Of a stretch of 64,000 nucleotides of DNA, positions 1 through 9,918 are shown piece by piece. A program made the translations under genes and the position numbers. The notes beneath the pieces were generated by a model. That model had not been told where the DNA came from. It ran no database searches and worked only from the letters and a program-made list of their open reading frames with translations. The stretch spans positions 13,348,001 to 13,412,000 of the forward strand of contig OW204000.1 in assembly GCA_934047225.1 (NCBI GenBank). Reading direction: 5' to 3'. The stretch is from Ypsolopha sequella. Taxonomy: Eukaryota; Arthropoda; Insecta; Lepidoptera; Ypsolophidae. How positions within the stretch are numbered: position 1 is the stretch's first letter; every line of letters begins with the position of its first letter.

Positions 1-1
1 T

Positions 2-415
2 GTATGTAAGGCAAGACTTGTTGTGCGAGGGTTTCAGCAGCAAGATACATTTGAAGATGTGTATTCACCAGTATTAAAATTACAAACTTTGAGGATTGTG
101 TTGTCAGTTGCTGCTCATAGGGATTATAACATACATCAAATGCATGTGAAAGGAGCATTTCTGTATGGAAGAATAGATGAAGAGGTATATTTGAAGCCAC
201 CTAAGGGTGTTGACATTCAGGAAGGGCATGTACTAAAATTTAATTTTGTGAAACAAAAAGTTGAAGAAGGTGTTATTCATCTGGAGTATATTTGTACACA
301 GAAACAGTTAGCGGATGTATTAACTAAACCTTTGTCTAAGAGAATGTTTAATTATTTTATCGCTGAGTTAGGTTTGTGTGATAACAAAAATGTGAATGTT
401 GAGGAAGGGTGTTGA
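2..415 (+). pseudogene. Copia-type retrotransposon Pol remnant, internally deleted
   Basis: The reading frame is open from base 2 and begins CKARLVVRGFQQ, a hallmark of Ty1/Copia reverse transcriptase. It continues through MHVKGAFLYGRIDEEVY and KPPKG, then jumps after about residue 80 to the extreme RNase H end (QKQLADVLTKPLSKRMF). The YVDD catalytic block and most of RNase H are therefore missing, so the element cannot be autonomous. The stop codon at 413-415 lies just inside the 3' LTR, normal for Copia. The 5' part lies outside the window. Identification as Copia is secure from motif order; the deletion is seen directly as the join between the RT fingers and the RNase H tail. Confidence 0.85.
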
Positions 416-598
416 ATATAGCAACATTCATATTTTCTAATTAAAACTATTAAGATGTCTTGTCTATAATTTGTGACTGCTGCCTTGCCTGCCATAAAAG
501 ATGGCGTTGTTATATTTTTGTAAGAAGAAATAAAGTTATGTTTTTAAGTTAATAAATAAAGATTTAGTTCAGAAGAAACTAATATTTTTAACTCTAGA
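410..598 (+). mobile_element. 3' LTR of the Copia element
   Basis: A purine-rich tract (GAGGAAGGG, 401-409) acts as the polypurine tract and is followed by TGTTGAATATAG, a typical Copia LTR start. An AATAAA at 529-534 would be the polyadenylation signal. The right edge is approximate because the 5' LTR is not in the window for comparison. Confidence 0.6.
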
Positions 599-600
599 AC

Positions 601-785
601 TGCCCTGGCCCTCAGCAAATATTCAATAGTGGCAACCCTAGTGGTAAGTCCTATCGCCGTACTTCAGGCACAAATACAGACCCACAGTTCGAAACATGCA
701 GACAGAACACAAATTTGCCCCAACAGGTTTTAAACCCGCGACCTGCAATTTCGTAGGCGTACACTCCAACCACTCGACGACAAAA
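601..785 (-). mobile_element. tRNA-headed SINE-like repeat
   Basis: Read on the minus strand from about 785 the sequence has a tRNA-like head: GAGTGGTTGG as A-box-like and GCGGGTTTAAAAC as B-box-like. Spacing suits a pol III internal promoter. No intact cloverleaf is apparent, so this is a SINE relic and not a tRNA gene. Confidence 0.45.
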
Positions 786-1238
786 ACTATATTTTATTTT
801 TTGTTAAATCAAAAACCGGCTTCTGGACTTTTCTAGATATTTCAAACTGTTAGTTTACATAGAAAAATTGTTATTATCAGAATCATTAGCAAAGGAGTCA
901 AAAATATGTCAGTAAAATTAAAGCTGCGACACAAACGACATCTACAGCAACTCTCACAAATCACCTCCTCCTCAATGTGACTTTGTATACAACTTTAACA
1001 GAACGTAGCGTTTTCCTTTCACTATCTGCGTTGAACATTGGTTTGCTAGAGCCTTATGGTGGAGTTTAATATGAAGCTGCTTCAATAGATGGCGTTGGCA
1101 ACTAAAGCTTAGCTACGAGATTATAATTCCAAACTTGACTCTCCACGACCACCTTTTTACAATGTAGAAATTGAAAGCTGTCTGTGTTAAATAAATACTT
1201 GTATATATTAATAGATGGCAGTAGTAACTACTCATAAA
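786..1238. other. No gene recognised
   Basis: AT-rich intergenic DNA. No coding frame or clear repeat is seen. Confidence 0.5.
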
Positions 1239-1618
1239 AATTTTGCAGTCGGATTGTGGAAAACCCGCCTTACTCTAATTAATCGAAACCTGGCGGAATG
1301 AAGTGCATTAGTATAAGAAAATAATAATTAATCGAAACAGAGCACTTATATTCAAAATTTACTCAATAGTTCCTCAACAAAACCTATGTATTGTGTGTGC
1401 TTGTCCTACCATAGCAAAGTTTTCACTAGTTTTTGAAAATAAGAATTTTAAAATTTAAAAATTTTAAATTTTAATTTACAGAAGCCAATGGAAACTTTGC
1501 GATGACATTTTACACAAAACATAGATAATAAGCTATTCAGTAAATTTTGAATATAAGTGTTCTGTTTCGATTAATAAGAGAAAGGCGGGTTTTTCACAAT
1601 CTGGCTACTAAACCGCTC
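1239..1618. mobile_element. MITE family A, copy 1 (TTAA-type)
   Basis: Inverted arms of more than 100 bp: the right arm ends GGCTACTAAACCGCTC followed by TTAA (1619-1622). The left arm begins near TTTGCAGTCGGATTGTGG and has lost its outermost bases. Internal landmarks (AATCGAAACAG, GAAACTTTGCGATG) recur in copies at 47166-47532 and about 48640-48906. The left arm carries a small local duplication around ATTAATCGAAAC. Confidence 0.75.
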
Positions 1619-1686
1619 TTAAAAATAATTCTATCCAAGATTTCAGCCATTTTATTGGGGTGCACGAAAGGAGCCTTCCCAGGGGG

Positions 1687-1811
1687 TCTAGCACCCTCCG
1701 TCGATACGGTGTCTTTCCATCGTACTTGCTCTCTTGCACATTGAGGAACGCGGTATGCATGAGAGCGCAAGTAGGATAGATAGACGCTGTATCTCTGGCG
1801 CGTGCTAGCTA
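1687..1811. repeat. Imperfect hairpin of about 55-bp arms
   Basis: TCTAGCAC...GATACGGTGTCT...GTACTTGCTCTC pairs with GAGAGCGCAAGTAGGATAGATAGACGCTGTATC...GTGCTAGC. It is a small foldback, possibly a MITE core. No precursor-RNA evidence is available. Confidence 0.5.
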
Positions 1812-2170
1812 CACTGGTGGCGTAAACTGGGATACAACCAAAAGAAAGAAACAATAAAGCTTTATTATCAAGGTAAAAAAAACAAAACACGACAATAAAC
1901 ACTGATATTAAAAGATGAGCATTGTAAAAACTATGTACGAGTATCAAAAAAAATTTATAATATATAAGTATTAGAATTACTTAGATAGCGCTGATTTTCA
2001 GCTACGTCCATTCCACTAGTTTACAAATAATTATAAAGTACAAAACCAAAAGATTGCTTTAACTAATGAACACATTAAATAAGGATGAGCGAAGTATTTA
2101 CCTTAAACCTTAAATACTTAGATTAATACCTCAAACATAGATTAGCGAATTATTTGGTTTTTAGGACATC
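1812..2170. other. No gene recognised
   Basis: AT-rich sequence. On the minus strand it would be the untranslated 3' side of the LINE fragment at 2171-2303. Confidence 0.4.
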
Positions 2171-2303
2171 TTATAAGTCCAATGTTTTCTGCTTTATTAA
2201 AAGATTTTGCGTCAATTTGAGTTTGAATGTCTCAACTGAAATAAATTTGTCTCTAATTGGCGGAGGTAGATTGTTCCAAATTTCCGCACTTTTATACGTG
2301 AAA
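2171..2303 (-). pseudogene. Non-LTR retrotransposon ORF2 C-terminus
   Basis: The minus-strand translation contains IWNNLPPPIRDKFISVETFK and ends at TAA (2171-2173). The W-N-x-L-P-P-x-I-R block followed by F..L..LL is the usual carboxyl end of Jockey/R1-type reverse transcriptase polyproteins. Only about 43 residues remain and the upstream frame is lost at the 38-bp minisatellite side, so it is a dead 3' fragment. Family placement within LINEs is uncertain. Confidence 0.65.
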
Positions 2304-2342
2304 GATCCTTGAAAACCACTGATTATTCCAAATACGCTCAGC

Positions 2343-3330
2343 GCATCCTTGGACAGTCAGACCAGACTCAACAAACTGACAAATCCTTGGACAGTCAGAC
2401 CAGACTCAACTAACTGACAAATCCTTGGACAGTCAGACCAAACTCAACTAACTGACAAATCCTTGGAAAGTCAGACCAGACTCAACTAACTGACAAATCC
2501 TTGGACAGTCAGACCAGACTCAACTAACTGACAAATCCTTGGAAAGTCAGACCAGACTCAACTAACTGACAAATCCTTGGACAGTCAGACCAGACTCAAC
2601 TAACTGACAAATCCTTGGACAGTCAGACCTGACTCAACAAACTGACAAATCCTTGGACAATCAGACCAGACTCAACTAACTGACAAATCCTTGGAAAGTC
2701 AGACCAGACTCAACTAACTGACAAATCCTTGGACAGTCAGACCAGACTCAACTAACTGACATATCCTTGGACAGTCAGACCAGACTCAACTAACTGACAA
2801 ATCCTTGGATAGTCAGACCAGACTCAACTAACTGACAAATCCTTGGAAAGTCAGACCAGACTCAACTAACTGACAAATCCTTGGACAGTCAGACCAGACT
2901 CAACTAACTGACAAATCCTTGGACAGTCAGACCAGACTCAACTAACTGACAAATCCTTGGACAGTCAGACCAGACTCAACTAACTGACAAATCCTTGAAA
3001 AGTCAGACCAGACTCAACTAACTGACAAATCCTTGGACAGTCAGACCAGACTCAACTAACTGACAAATCCTTGGACAGTCAGACCAGACTCAACTAACTG
3101 ACATGTCCTTGGACAGTCAGACCAGACTCAACTAACTGACAAGTCCTTGGACAGTCAGACCAGACTCAACTAACTGACAAATCCTTTGACAGTCAGACCA
3201 GACTCAACTAACTGACAAATCCTTGGACAGTCAGACCAGACTCAACTAACTGACATATCCTTGGACAGTCAGACCAGACTCAACTAACTGACAAGTCCTT
3301 GGACAGTCAGACCAGACTCCACTAACTGAC
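2343..3330. repeat. 38-bp minisatellite, 26 units
   Basis: Unit consensus: AAATCCTTGGACAGTCAGAC then CAGACTCAACTAACTGAC. 988 bp equals exactly 26 units of 38 bp with no indels. Variants recur (GGAAAG for GGACAG; ACATATCC or ACATGTCC followed by AAGTCC in units 21-22 and 25-26), hinting at multi-unit duplications. Repeats are directly adjacent without unique spacers, so this is not a CRISPR array. No open frame runs through it. Confidence 0.95.
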
Positions 3331-4249
3331 AAATCCTTTTACTTCAACTGCAGCATCAGTAGCACAGTGCTTTTGCGATTAAGACGAGGCCTTCCTTAGG
3401 CGCACAGCGGCTTTGTAATTATAACCCGTTTCATAAAGTTGAAAATCGCGTGCGTCAAAATGCGCGCGAAACCATTTAGAACGAGTCTAATTTTAAGATT
3501 AAAATCGACTAAAATTACAATATTGCATTTAAGTCATTTTTGAACTTACAACGGTTAATAAACAAGATTTTCGTATTGATAGTAAAATATGACACATAAA
3601 AATCAAATGGATTAAAAACAAAACCAAAAAAAACACTCAAAAAGAGACTATTTTCAAAAATAAAATCTATCGAGCGAAAGTTTTCCAATTAGGTAACGCT
3701 ACTTACAACGTAAAGATAAAGGTTTGAAAAAACATATATGTAAGTTTCATATTGATTGCGTCTGTGGTAGATTCAGTATAATCGTTCAAAAACTGTTGAA
3801 AAAGGAAGGCCTCCTCTTAAATAGCATGTCACGCTCCTCGCACTTGTGATTGAACTAAGTCGCGTCACACGCGATTAAACACTGCTGCGGGTGCTGGTGA
3901 CGTTGGCCGTGGCTTATCACCACCCTCATGATGAAACCATGCTGCCCAGCGACTCGTCGTGTTCCACATGATGTTACGAGAAGGCGTACCGGGGGAAAAT
4001 GATTACACGCAGGACCGTTGTAGATTTTGTGGAAGTCCCCGAAATGTGAAATGACCGATAATGCCTCCCCTGCGCTCACTCATCCACATTCTGGGCAAGC
4101 GCACTTCATCCTACAATATTTTCATATATATATATATATATATATAACGAAATTCATAATAAAATATTTTCATTTTCATTTTCATATTTTCATTTTCATC
4201 TTAGGTCTCATCGACGCTTTCCATCAGAAAAAAATTCCATCATATTATC
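3331..4249. other. Intergenic, with half of a repeat shared with 33689-33819
   Basis: 3824-3892 (CTCGCACTTGTGATTGAAC...) matches the right arm of the foldback at 33689-33819. 4119-4147 is a (TA)n microsatellite. Nothing else is recognised. Confidence 0.5.
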
Positions 4250-4251
4250 TA

Positions 4252-4434
4252 CAACGTGTAACAGAAAGGTGTAACCATATTTGAAGAGCTTATTCAGTCA
4301 ATGGTATAGAACAACTTTTACAAAACAGTTAATATTTTTTTCAAGATACAGGGTTTGTTCCATAGTAAAAGTTGTTTTATACCATTGACTGAATAAGCTC
4401 TTCAAATATGGTTACACCTTTTTGTTACACGTTG
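4252..4434. mobile_element. MITE family B, copy 1 (TA target)
   Basis: Terminal inverted repeats of about 70 bp start CAACGTGTAACA and run through GAAGAGCTTATTCAGTCAAT. The element is flanked by TA on both sides (4250-4251 and 4435-4436), as for Tc1/mariner-type insertion. A second copy lies at 56239-56501. Confidence 0.85.
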
Positions 4435-4557
4435 TATAATAATATTTATTTATTTTATTTATTTATTTATTTAACTAAAAAACGGTTAATGTGGGTAGTA
4501 ATAAAAGTTCCGAAAATTAAAAATGAGGATGTGTAATTTATGAATATTCTTTAAATA

Positions 4558-4688
4558 CTGGGGATCTAAGGCTGATTGAAAATGATTTTAAAGTAGGACA
4601 GAGTCAGAGTTTTTTCACGCGTGCAAAAGAGGCGGCATTAGAACAGAATCATAATGTGATTCATGCAAAACGGCCTTTTTAGAGGACC
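4558..4688. repeat. Dispersed repeat R1, copy 1
   Basis: CTGGGGATCTAAGGCTGA...GAGTTTTTTCACGCGTGC...CTTTTTAGAGGACC matches 16446-16590. No coding capacity. Confidence 0.7.
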
Positions 4689-4892
4689 TGGACGGCAATT
4701 CTGGCACATGCGACAATTTGCGAGGTCCAAAGGCGGGTGATTTTAAGAAGCTCTTTGTACAGAAACGTAACAAGATTTTAAAATAAGAACCTTTTGCGTG
4801 GATTCATAACATGTGTTTACATGTCTTTTATCGAGTTTTACTTCGTAGAACTATCATCACACGGTATTTATTACGCGAGAATAGCCGCATTG
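4686..4892. mobile_element. MITE R2, copy 1
   Basis: Matches the better preserved copy at 7843-8092, including the CTGGACGGC start and GAATAGCCG end. It abuts repeat R1, so it probably inserted at the R1 edge. Confidence 0.6.
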
Positions 4893-4979
4893 ATCTGTCA
4901 GCTGTCACCTATTTTTATCATAGATCGAAGAAAAAAATATGTTTTTTTTTATCATGATATTCTGTTAAAACTACCTATA

Positions 4980-5095
4980 GAGACCTCGCGTCGCTCCGCT
5001 CCGCTTTGCTCGGCTCCTTATTTTATCTAACATACAAACCTAACACCCTCCTCCTCGCTTCGCTCGTCGTCGCACCTATTTTTGACTTTTGGTTC
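4980..5095. repeat. Fragment of the CGCTTCGCTCG repeat
   Basis: TCGCTTCGCTCGTCGTCGCACC also occurs near 19027 (same orientation) and 8400 (opposite orientation). It belongs to the element described at 18395-19115. Confidence 0.6.
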
Positions 5096-6041
5096 ATAAG
5101 TTCTTTCGGAAGTTCAGTAATTTATTCGGAGGTTCATTATTTAAACCAGGTGGTCGTGAGAAATTTTAGTTAGCTATGTTTAATTTATTTTGTCGATAGA
5201 TGTTACACAGTTAAATTAGTATATTTCTCGATAGCTAAATTTGCCGCTGCTCAGATAGTATGGCAGTGTGCAGCAGTTCGCTGGGATTTAATTTATTTTT
5301 TCGGAGGGTTTATTAATGATCCTAATAATATTATGATAGATATCATAGATATCATAATATTATTATAAGACGTCAACAATGGGCACGGTGCTAGAGAAGC
5401 GTAGGCAGATGAAAACATTGCCGAGATTTTTGAAATGATTAAACAATCAATTTCCATACTTACATTTCCATACTTACTTACATACATACATTTAAGTTTT
5501 TGGAAAAAAAATCATTAGGTAATTTGAACTGAATTACAAAGAATTTTCTCATTACCTTTCTCGCGACCTGTCGCGGCACGATTTTTGATCGCTCGGCGAA
5601 AGTGGTGCGGGACTAACGCATGTGTTCATTCGCACACAAAATTACCAAGTGCGATAGAGAAAAAATGTTTAGCGCAGTCAAGGTCAGACGTCAAAAACCA
5701 TGCAGCTACCTGTACCAACCTCTATTTAGATTACTGTGGGCTTGTCAGTCGTTACCAGCACGTAACAACCTTATAATTAGCATGTTACAATCAGCAAGGC
5801 CGCTGCGAACGAGAATATCTGTTGTTAAACAAACCTGATGTCCGTCCGCCTCGCCGTTCCCTAGAGAAACTGCTGTTTTATTTATTAATTATTTATTCAT
5901 GAACAAATTCTTCAAGAATAATATTCATGCCCCAAAAAACAATGTTTTATGATCCTGAACTATAAAATTGCCGTTTTCTATAGAAAAAATTTTCTTTTTT
6001 TTCATAATAGAATTAAAAACTGGTCGGCTATCCCGATCATA
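5096..6041. other. No gene recognised
   Basis: Contains a near-palindrome at about 5323-5366 (AATATTATGATAGATATCA and its complement). Short open frames here have no signal peptide, domain or codon bias. Confidence 0.4.
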
Positions 6042-6049
6042 GTATATAG

Positions 6050-6417
6050 CAGTGGCGTGCACAGAACTTTTTTCCGGAAAAACAATTAAAAGGTCAAGAT
6101 TGACTATAAAAAAAATATGAAAAAATTTAAATAACACTTTGAAAAAAAAAAAGTTTGTATGACGCCAAGGTAGGCGCTGCCTACCCTAGAGTGAACATTT
6201 TCATACAAACTTTTTATTTCAATGTGTTATTTAAATTTTTTCATATTTTTTGACGCCAAGGTAGGTACTGCCTACCCTAGAGTGAACATTTTCATACAAA
6301 CTTTTTTATTTTCAGATTTTTTAATATTTTTTTTATTGTCGTACTTGTCCTTCTGATTGCTTTTCTGGAAAAAAGTTCTGTGCATGCCACTGGCAGAGAA
6401 TATAAAGTATGCCACTG
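6050..6417. mobile_element. hAT-type MITE with 8-bp target duplication
   Basis: The element starts CAGTGGCGTGCACAG and ends GTATGCCACTG, and is flanked by perfect 8-bp duplications GTATATAG (6042-6049 and 6418-6425). Length 368 bp. The right end carries a second, internal terminus (GTGCATGCCACTG ending at 6391-6392), so the outer nine bases are duplicated. Inside, a block beginning GACGCCAAGGTAGG occurs twice. Confidence 0.85.
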
Positions 6418-6581
6418 GTATATAGGTATATTGAGGTGAGCTGTTTCTTTGATTGTTTTTGATGATTAATATCAGAATGCCTTCGTCTCCAGGATTAAAA
6501 AAGTGTTTTGACAATAATGGCTATTATTTTAATATTCTGATTAAAGCCATATGATCTTTATCCCTTGCAAAAGATATCAAT

Positions 6582-6720
6582 TCCGATAAAAATGGAAATC
6601 AGTAGGAGCTAGGTCTGTCGAGTAAAGTGGCTGATAGAGGGTTTCCAGTTGAAGCTCAGTTAAAACTGCCCGTTGTGCAGTGTGTGGATGAGCGTTGTCG
6701 TGGATAAGTAGTGGACTAAA
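6582..6720 (-). pseudogene. Mariner transposase fragment
   Basis: The minus-strand frame reads LLIHDNAHPHTAQRAVL, then LYSTDLAPTDFHFYR. These are the second and third catalytic aspartates of mariner-family transposase (HDNA and the changed YSPDLAPSD block). Only about 45 residues remain, with no terminal repeats recognised. The sequence differs from the mariner at 10520-11814, so it is a separate, older lineage. Confidence 0.75.
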
Positions 6721-7842
6721 GCAGTTTCTATAGCTTAATTTCTAAAAACATTATTTTTCGTTTTTTTTTCAAAGAATATACGCCATTTTAGGACATAATT
6801 TTCATTATTTTGGTACATAAATTACCCATTACCTTTTTCATGATGTTCTAAAGAATTGTCCGATATGACGTTACTTGAGAGTTTTAGACATTATACTGAT
6901 TGTGAAGTGTGATTGCTTATAAAAAAAGTGGTCTGTCTCTGTCTGTCTACTCATCTGTCATCCATCTGTCAAATCAGCTGGAAGCAAATTATTATAAATT
7001 TATCTTGATAGCAAATGACACATTTCAAAACAGCCATTTCTCAAGTGACGTCACACGAAGGCAAACGGAAGTTGCAGCTTTTTCGTAAAAATACGAAAAT
7101 ACCTCATTATCATGAGGTTTTTTAGACCACAAGTTCTAAAATACGGCTTATTAAACCTAAATCTCGAAATGGTTTTCGAATTAACACACCTTAGCATTAT
7201 TTAATCTAATCTAATAGTTTGATAGCGAGCCTGACTCGCAGTTGCAATTCTTACAAGTTGCAATTCTTACAACTCACTGTTGTGCCAGAAGCTTTAATGA
7301 ATAAGTTCGAAAGTTCACTTTGCAGTCTCAACCAGTTTCTTTTGACTCAATTTGTGGTTTAAGTCTACCTTCCCCGGGTCTGACCATTGTAAAAAACTTT
7401 TCCAACTATCACATAGGTCCACTTTTCATCACAAGTAACAATTCAATTCAGAATTCTCCAATTTGTGTACTTTTTATGGTTCCGTACCTCAAAACGATCA
7501 CTTTGTTGCCTGTCTGTCTGTCTGTCAAGACTCTTTTGCTTTGGCCCCGTATGAGATATCAAGTTGAAACTGATAACTCCTACAGAAGTCAACAGCCCCA
7601 TGGTGCTGAAAAAAATCTGCCTTTTAACTCAACGCGAAAAAAGTTATTGCACTTTTCATTTCATACAAATTTTTGACAATAGCAAGTAAATTAAAACTTA
7701 TAGGGCACTTCCAGTTGACTTAGAAACATGAAATTTCGTTTACAGATAGGTCACAAACATAGGAAAAAAATCTGATTGTTTTCCTCTGTGCCGAATTGCA
7801 ATATCGAATCATAGATCGACTTCGAATTTCAAACTAAAATAT
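6721..7842. other. Intergenic, with a GGTTCCGTACC repeat
   Basis: 7476-7560 (ATGGTTCCGTACCTCAAAAC then TGTCTGTCTGTC) is a piece of a repeat that I know as common in Lepidoptera. No convincing gene is present; the 118-codon frame over 7320-7676 lies across this repeat. Confidence 0.45.
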
Positions 7843-8092
7843 CCTGGACGGCTATTCTGACACATGCGACAATATGCGAAGGCCGAAGGCGGGTGATTTT
7901 TAGACGCTCTTTAGACAGAAACGCATGAAACTTTTAAAATAAAACCTTTTACCCGGATTCAGAACTTGTTTTACATGTCTCTTTAGGAGTTAAAGTTAGT
8001 AGAATTATCATTGCACGGCATTTATCACGCGATAAACAAAGTCGCATGAAAAATAAAGCGTGTGAAAAATGTTGCCAGAATAGCCGTATTGG
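7843..8092. mobile_element. MITE R2, copy 2, with 6-bp target duplication
   Basis: Ends CCTGGACGGCTATTCTG and CAGAATAGCCGTATTGG are inverted relative to each other. The element is flanked by direct AAATAT (7837-7842 and 8093-8098). 250 bp, non-coding. Confidence 0.7.
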
Positions 8093-8289
8093 AAATATGA
8101 AATTTAATAAAATAGTTAATTATAAAAATCTGTATTACATTTCCTACTTATGTCATGCCAGCATGACAGCTCACTATTGGCAGTTTTTATTTTAACCCTC
8201 CTATAGTATTATGATATCTATGCTGCTAGGTGACTCTATGTAGGAGTATAAAAAAAAGGAAATTATTAATCGGGCGAATAAAAATGTAA

Positions 8290-8525
8290 CTAGCGACTTC
8301 AAGTGTCAGGATTAAATACCAAAGCGTGCGACTAAAAATACTGAGTGGGCGAATTTAAAGTATGAAATCGAAAATATTACACCAAAAGTCAAAAAATAGG
8401 TGCGACGACGAGCGAAGCGAGGAGGAGCGTGTTAGGTTTACATGTGAAATATTTTTATTCGCCCACACTCTTTCGCCCACTTAGTATTTTAGTACGCTAT
8501 ATTCAGTATTTTTGACACATTAAAT
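8290..8525. mobile_element. GTGGGCGAA foldback element, short copy
   Basis: GACTAAAAATACTGAGTGGG and CGCCCACTTAGTATTTTAGT are inverted copies around a core with GCGACGACGAGCGAAGCG. A longer relative is at 18395-19115. Edges are approximate. Confidence 0.6.
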
Positions 8526-9216
8526 TTCAATTTATATTCGCTCGTTTAAGTACTACCCAAAAAAAATTCAATGTTTCCGCTATTAATACAGGTATAACGA
8601 AGACGAAGACTACTATCAAATCTAATTTATAGTTTTGCTATCTTCTACAAAAACTTAAAATTAATAAAGTTTATAGTTTTGATATCTTAAACAAAAAACT
8701 TTAAATTATTGTCTAGTTAGACGCTTCTAAAGTACCTACATAAATCATGTATTGTAAAAACTACGACTTGGTTGGTTATGTTTTGTCGGTTATTGCGGAT
8801 GTTTTTAATTATTTCGTTATTACAACGACTTACAAATCTATAGCTTTTGAATAAAATGTATCCACATTTGCCCAGCTATGCCAAATAAATTTGCAATTGG
8901 CTTAGTAATTATTTTTATTGGTACCAGCCAACTGCGTGATTTATTGCGGATATGAATATCTGCGCCCTTGGTTAGACACAAACAACGAAACATATGTAAC
9001 GTAACAAGTTTTTTGCGCGTGGGCTCGATATCCGACGTCATCAATGTCACCAACACTCGTAACCGGTGCAACTAGGGCGTAACTCGAGAAGTATGAAGTA
9101 CCAGTGGCCTTTGAGGATTTAATTTCGGTGACAGCTCGCAAGGACGGTCACTTTTGTCTCGTCCTCTTCAACGCCCAAGTAGTGATCTTAATAGGCTCAT
9201 AGAGATTATTATCATC
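8526..9216. other. Upstream region of cuticular gene A
   Basis: No coding frame is convincing. The last 300 bases (about 8920-9216) are less AT-rich than their surroundings and probably hold the gene's proximal control elements; no site could be assigned with confidence. Confidence 0.4.
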
Positions 9217-9277
9217 TATATAAATAGCGAGACAAATTTGGGAAGGCATCAGTCGACCGTGCTCGGTACGAAGTGAT
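9217..9277 (+). promoter_or_regulatory. Core promoter of cuticular gene A
   Basis: TATATAAATA at 9217-9226 and an arthropod initiator TCAGT at 9249-9253 (predicted +1 at A9251), spaced about 32 bp. Downstream, TCGACCGTG...CGGTACGAAGTGATCT is nearly identical in the promoters of genes B and C at the same offset, which supports the start-site prediction. Confidence 0.8.
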
Positions 9278-9317
9278 CTTATTCTAATACGGGTAAACAA
9301 CACAGACCTCGTTCAAT

Positions 9318-9803
9318 ATGAGAGCTTTGGTGGTGTTGTTCGCTGTGGTCGCTGCGGCTGTTGCAGCCCCCCACGAGAAGAGATCCATAGGATATGTGGG
9401 TCTTCCATCTGCAGTTTCCTACCAATCCCAAGTGAACGTGCATTCGTCTCCGGCGGTAGTGGCGTCCGCGCCAGTGGTAGCAGTTCAACCGGTGGTAGAG
9501 GCTCGCGCCCTTTATGCAGCACCTTCACACTCCGTCTATACCGGTGGCGCCGCTGTGTCGCACCAATCCCGTGTCGATGTGCGGTCATCCCCGGCTGTGT
9601 ATTCCGTGGCCGAGCCTACTTACGTCGCTGAGCCAACTTACGTCGCTGAGCCTGTAGTCGAGGTGTACTCCGCTCCCGCTGCCGTCTCTCACCAGTCCCG
9701 TGTGGACATCCACAGCTCGCCAGCCGTGGTGTCTGAGCACCTGCTCGCCGCTCCAGCAGCCCGTTCCATCTATGCTCCTACCTTTTACGCCTCTGCTTGG
9801 TGA
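9318..9803 (+). CDS. Cuticular protein A with AVSHQSRVD motifs (161 aa)
   Basis: Likely a structural protein secreted by epidermis into cuticle. Residues 1-17 are a clear signal peptide (MRALVVLFAVVAAAVAA). A dibasic KRS follows at 21-23. Three copies of the SAVSHQSRVDVHSSPAVV-type motif occupy about residues 30-48, 78-95 and 120-138, separated by Ala/Pro/Val/Tyr-rich linkers with a TYVAEP tandem (101-112). The chain ends in tryptophan, as in genes B and C. The start follows a 67-nt leader from the predicted +1, with the context TTCAATATGA conserved in gene B, and no intron is needed. It lacks the Rebers-Riddiford chitin-binding consensus, so it fits the low-complexity 'hypothetical' cuticular proteins; chitin binding is not shown. 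Most diverged of the three paralogues. Confidence 0.88.
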   Translation: MRALVVLFAVVAAAVAAPHEKRSIGYVGLPSAVSYQSQVNVHSSPAVVASAPVVAVQPVVEARALYAAPSHSVYTGGAAVSHQSRVDVRSSPAVYSVAEPTYVAEPTYVAEPVVEVYSAPAAVSHQSRVDIHSSPAVVSEHLLAAPAARSIYAPTFYASAW

Positions 9804-9912
9804 GCTACCAAAGACCATAGCGAAGAATGTTTATTGATCCGGAAGATTGTAGTTTTCGGTTTTCGTTGTTTGTAAAATATATGTTTATACCGCTATGAAA
9901 GCCGAATAGACA

Positions 9913-9918
9913 AATAAA
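9913..9918 (+). terminator. Polyadenylation signal of gene A
   Basis: AATAAA, 110 bp after the stop codon; the sequence after it (TTTTTGTGTAC) is U/GU-rich as expected. Confidence 0.65.

Noticed and set aside
2343..3330. CRISPR-like array
   Set aside because: Units are contiguous with no unique spacers, and the setting is a eukaryotic genome.
7320..7676. 118-codon frame
   Set aside because: Lies across a GGTTCCGTACC repeat; no domain or coding bias.
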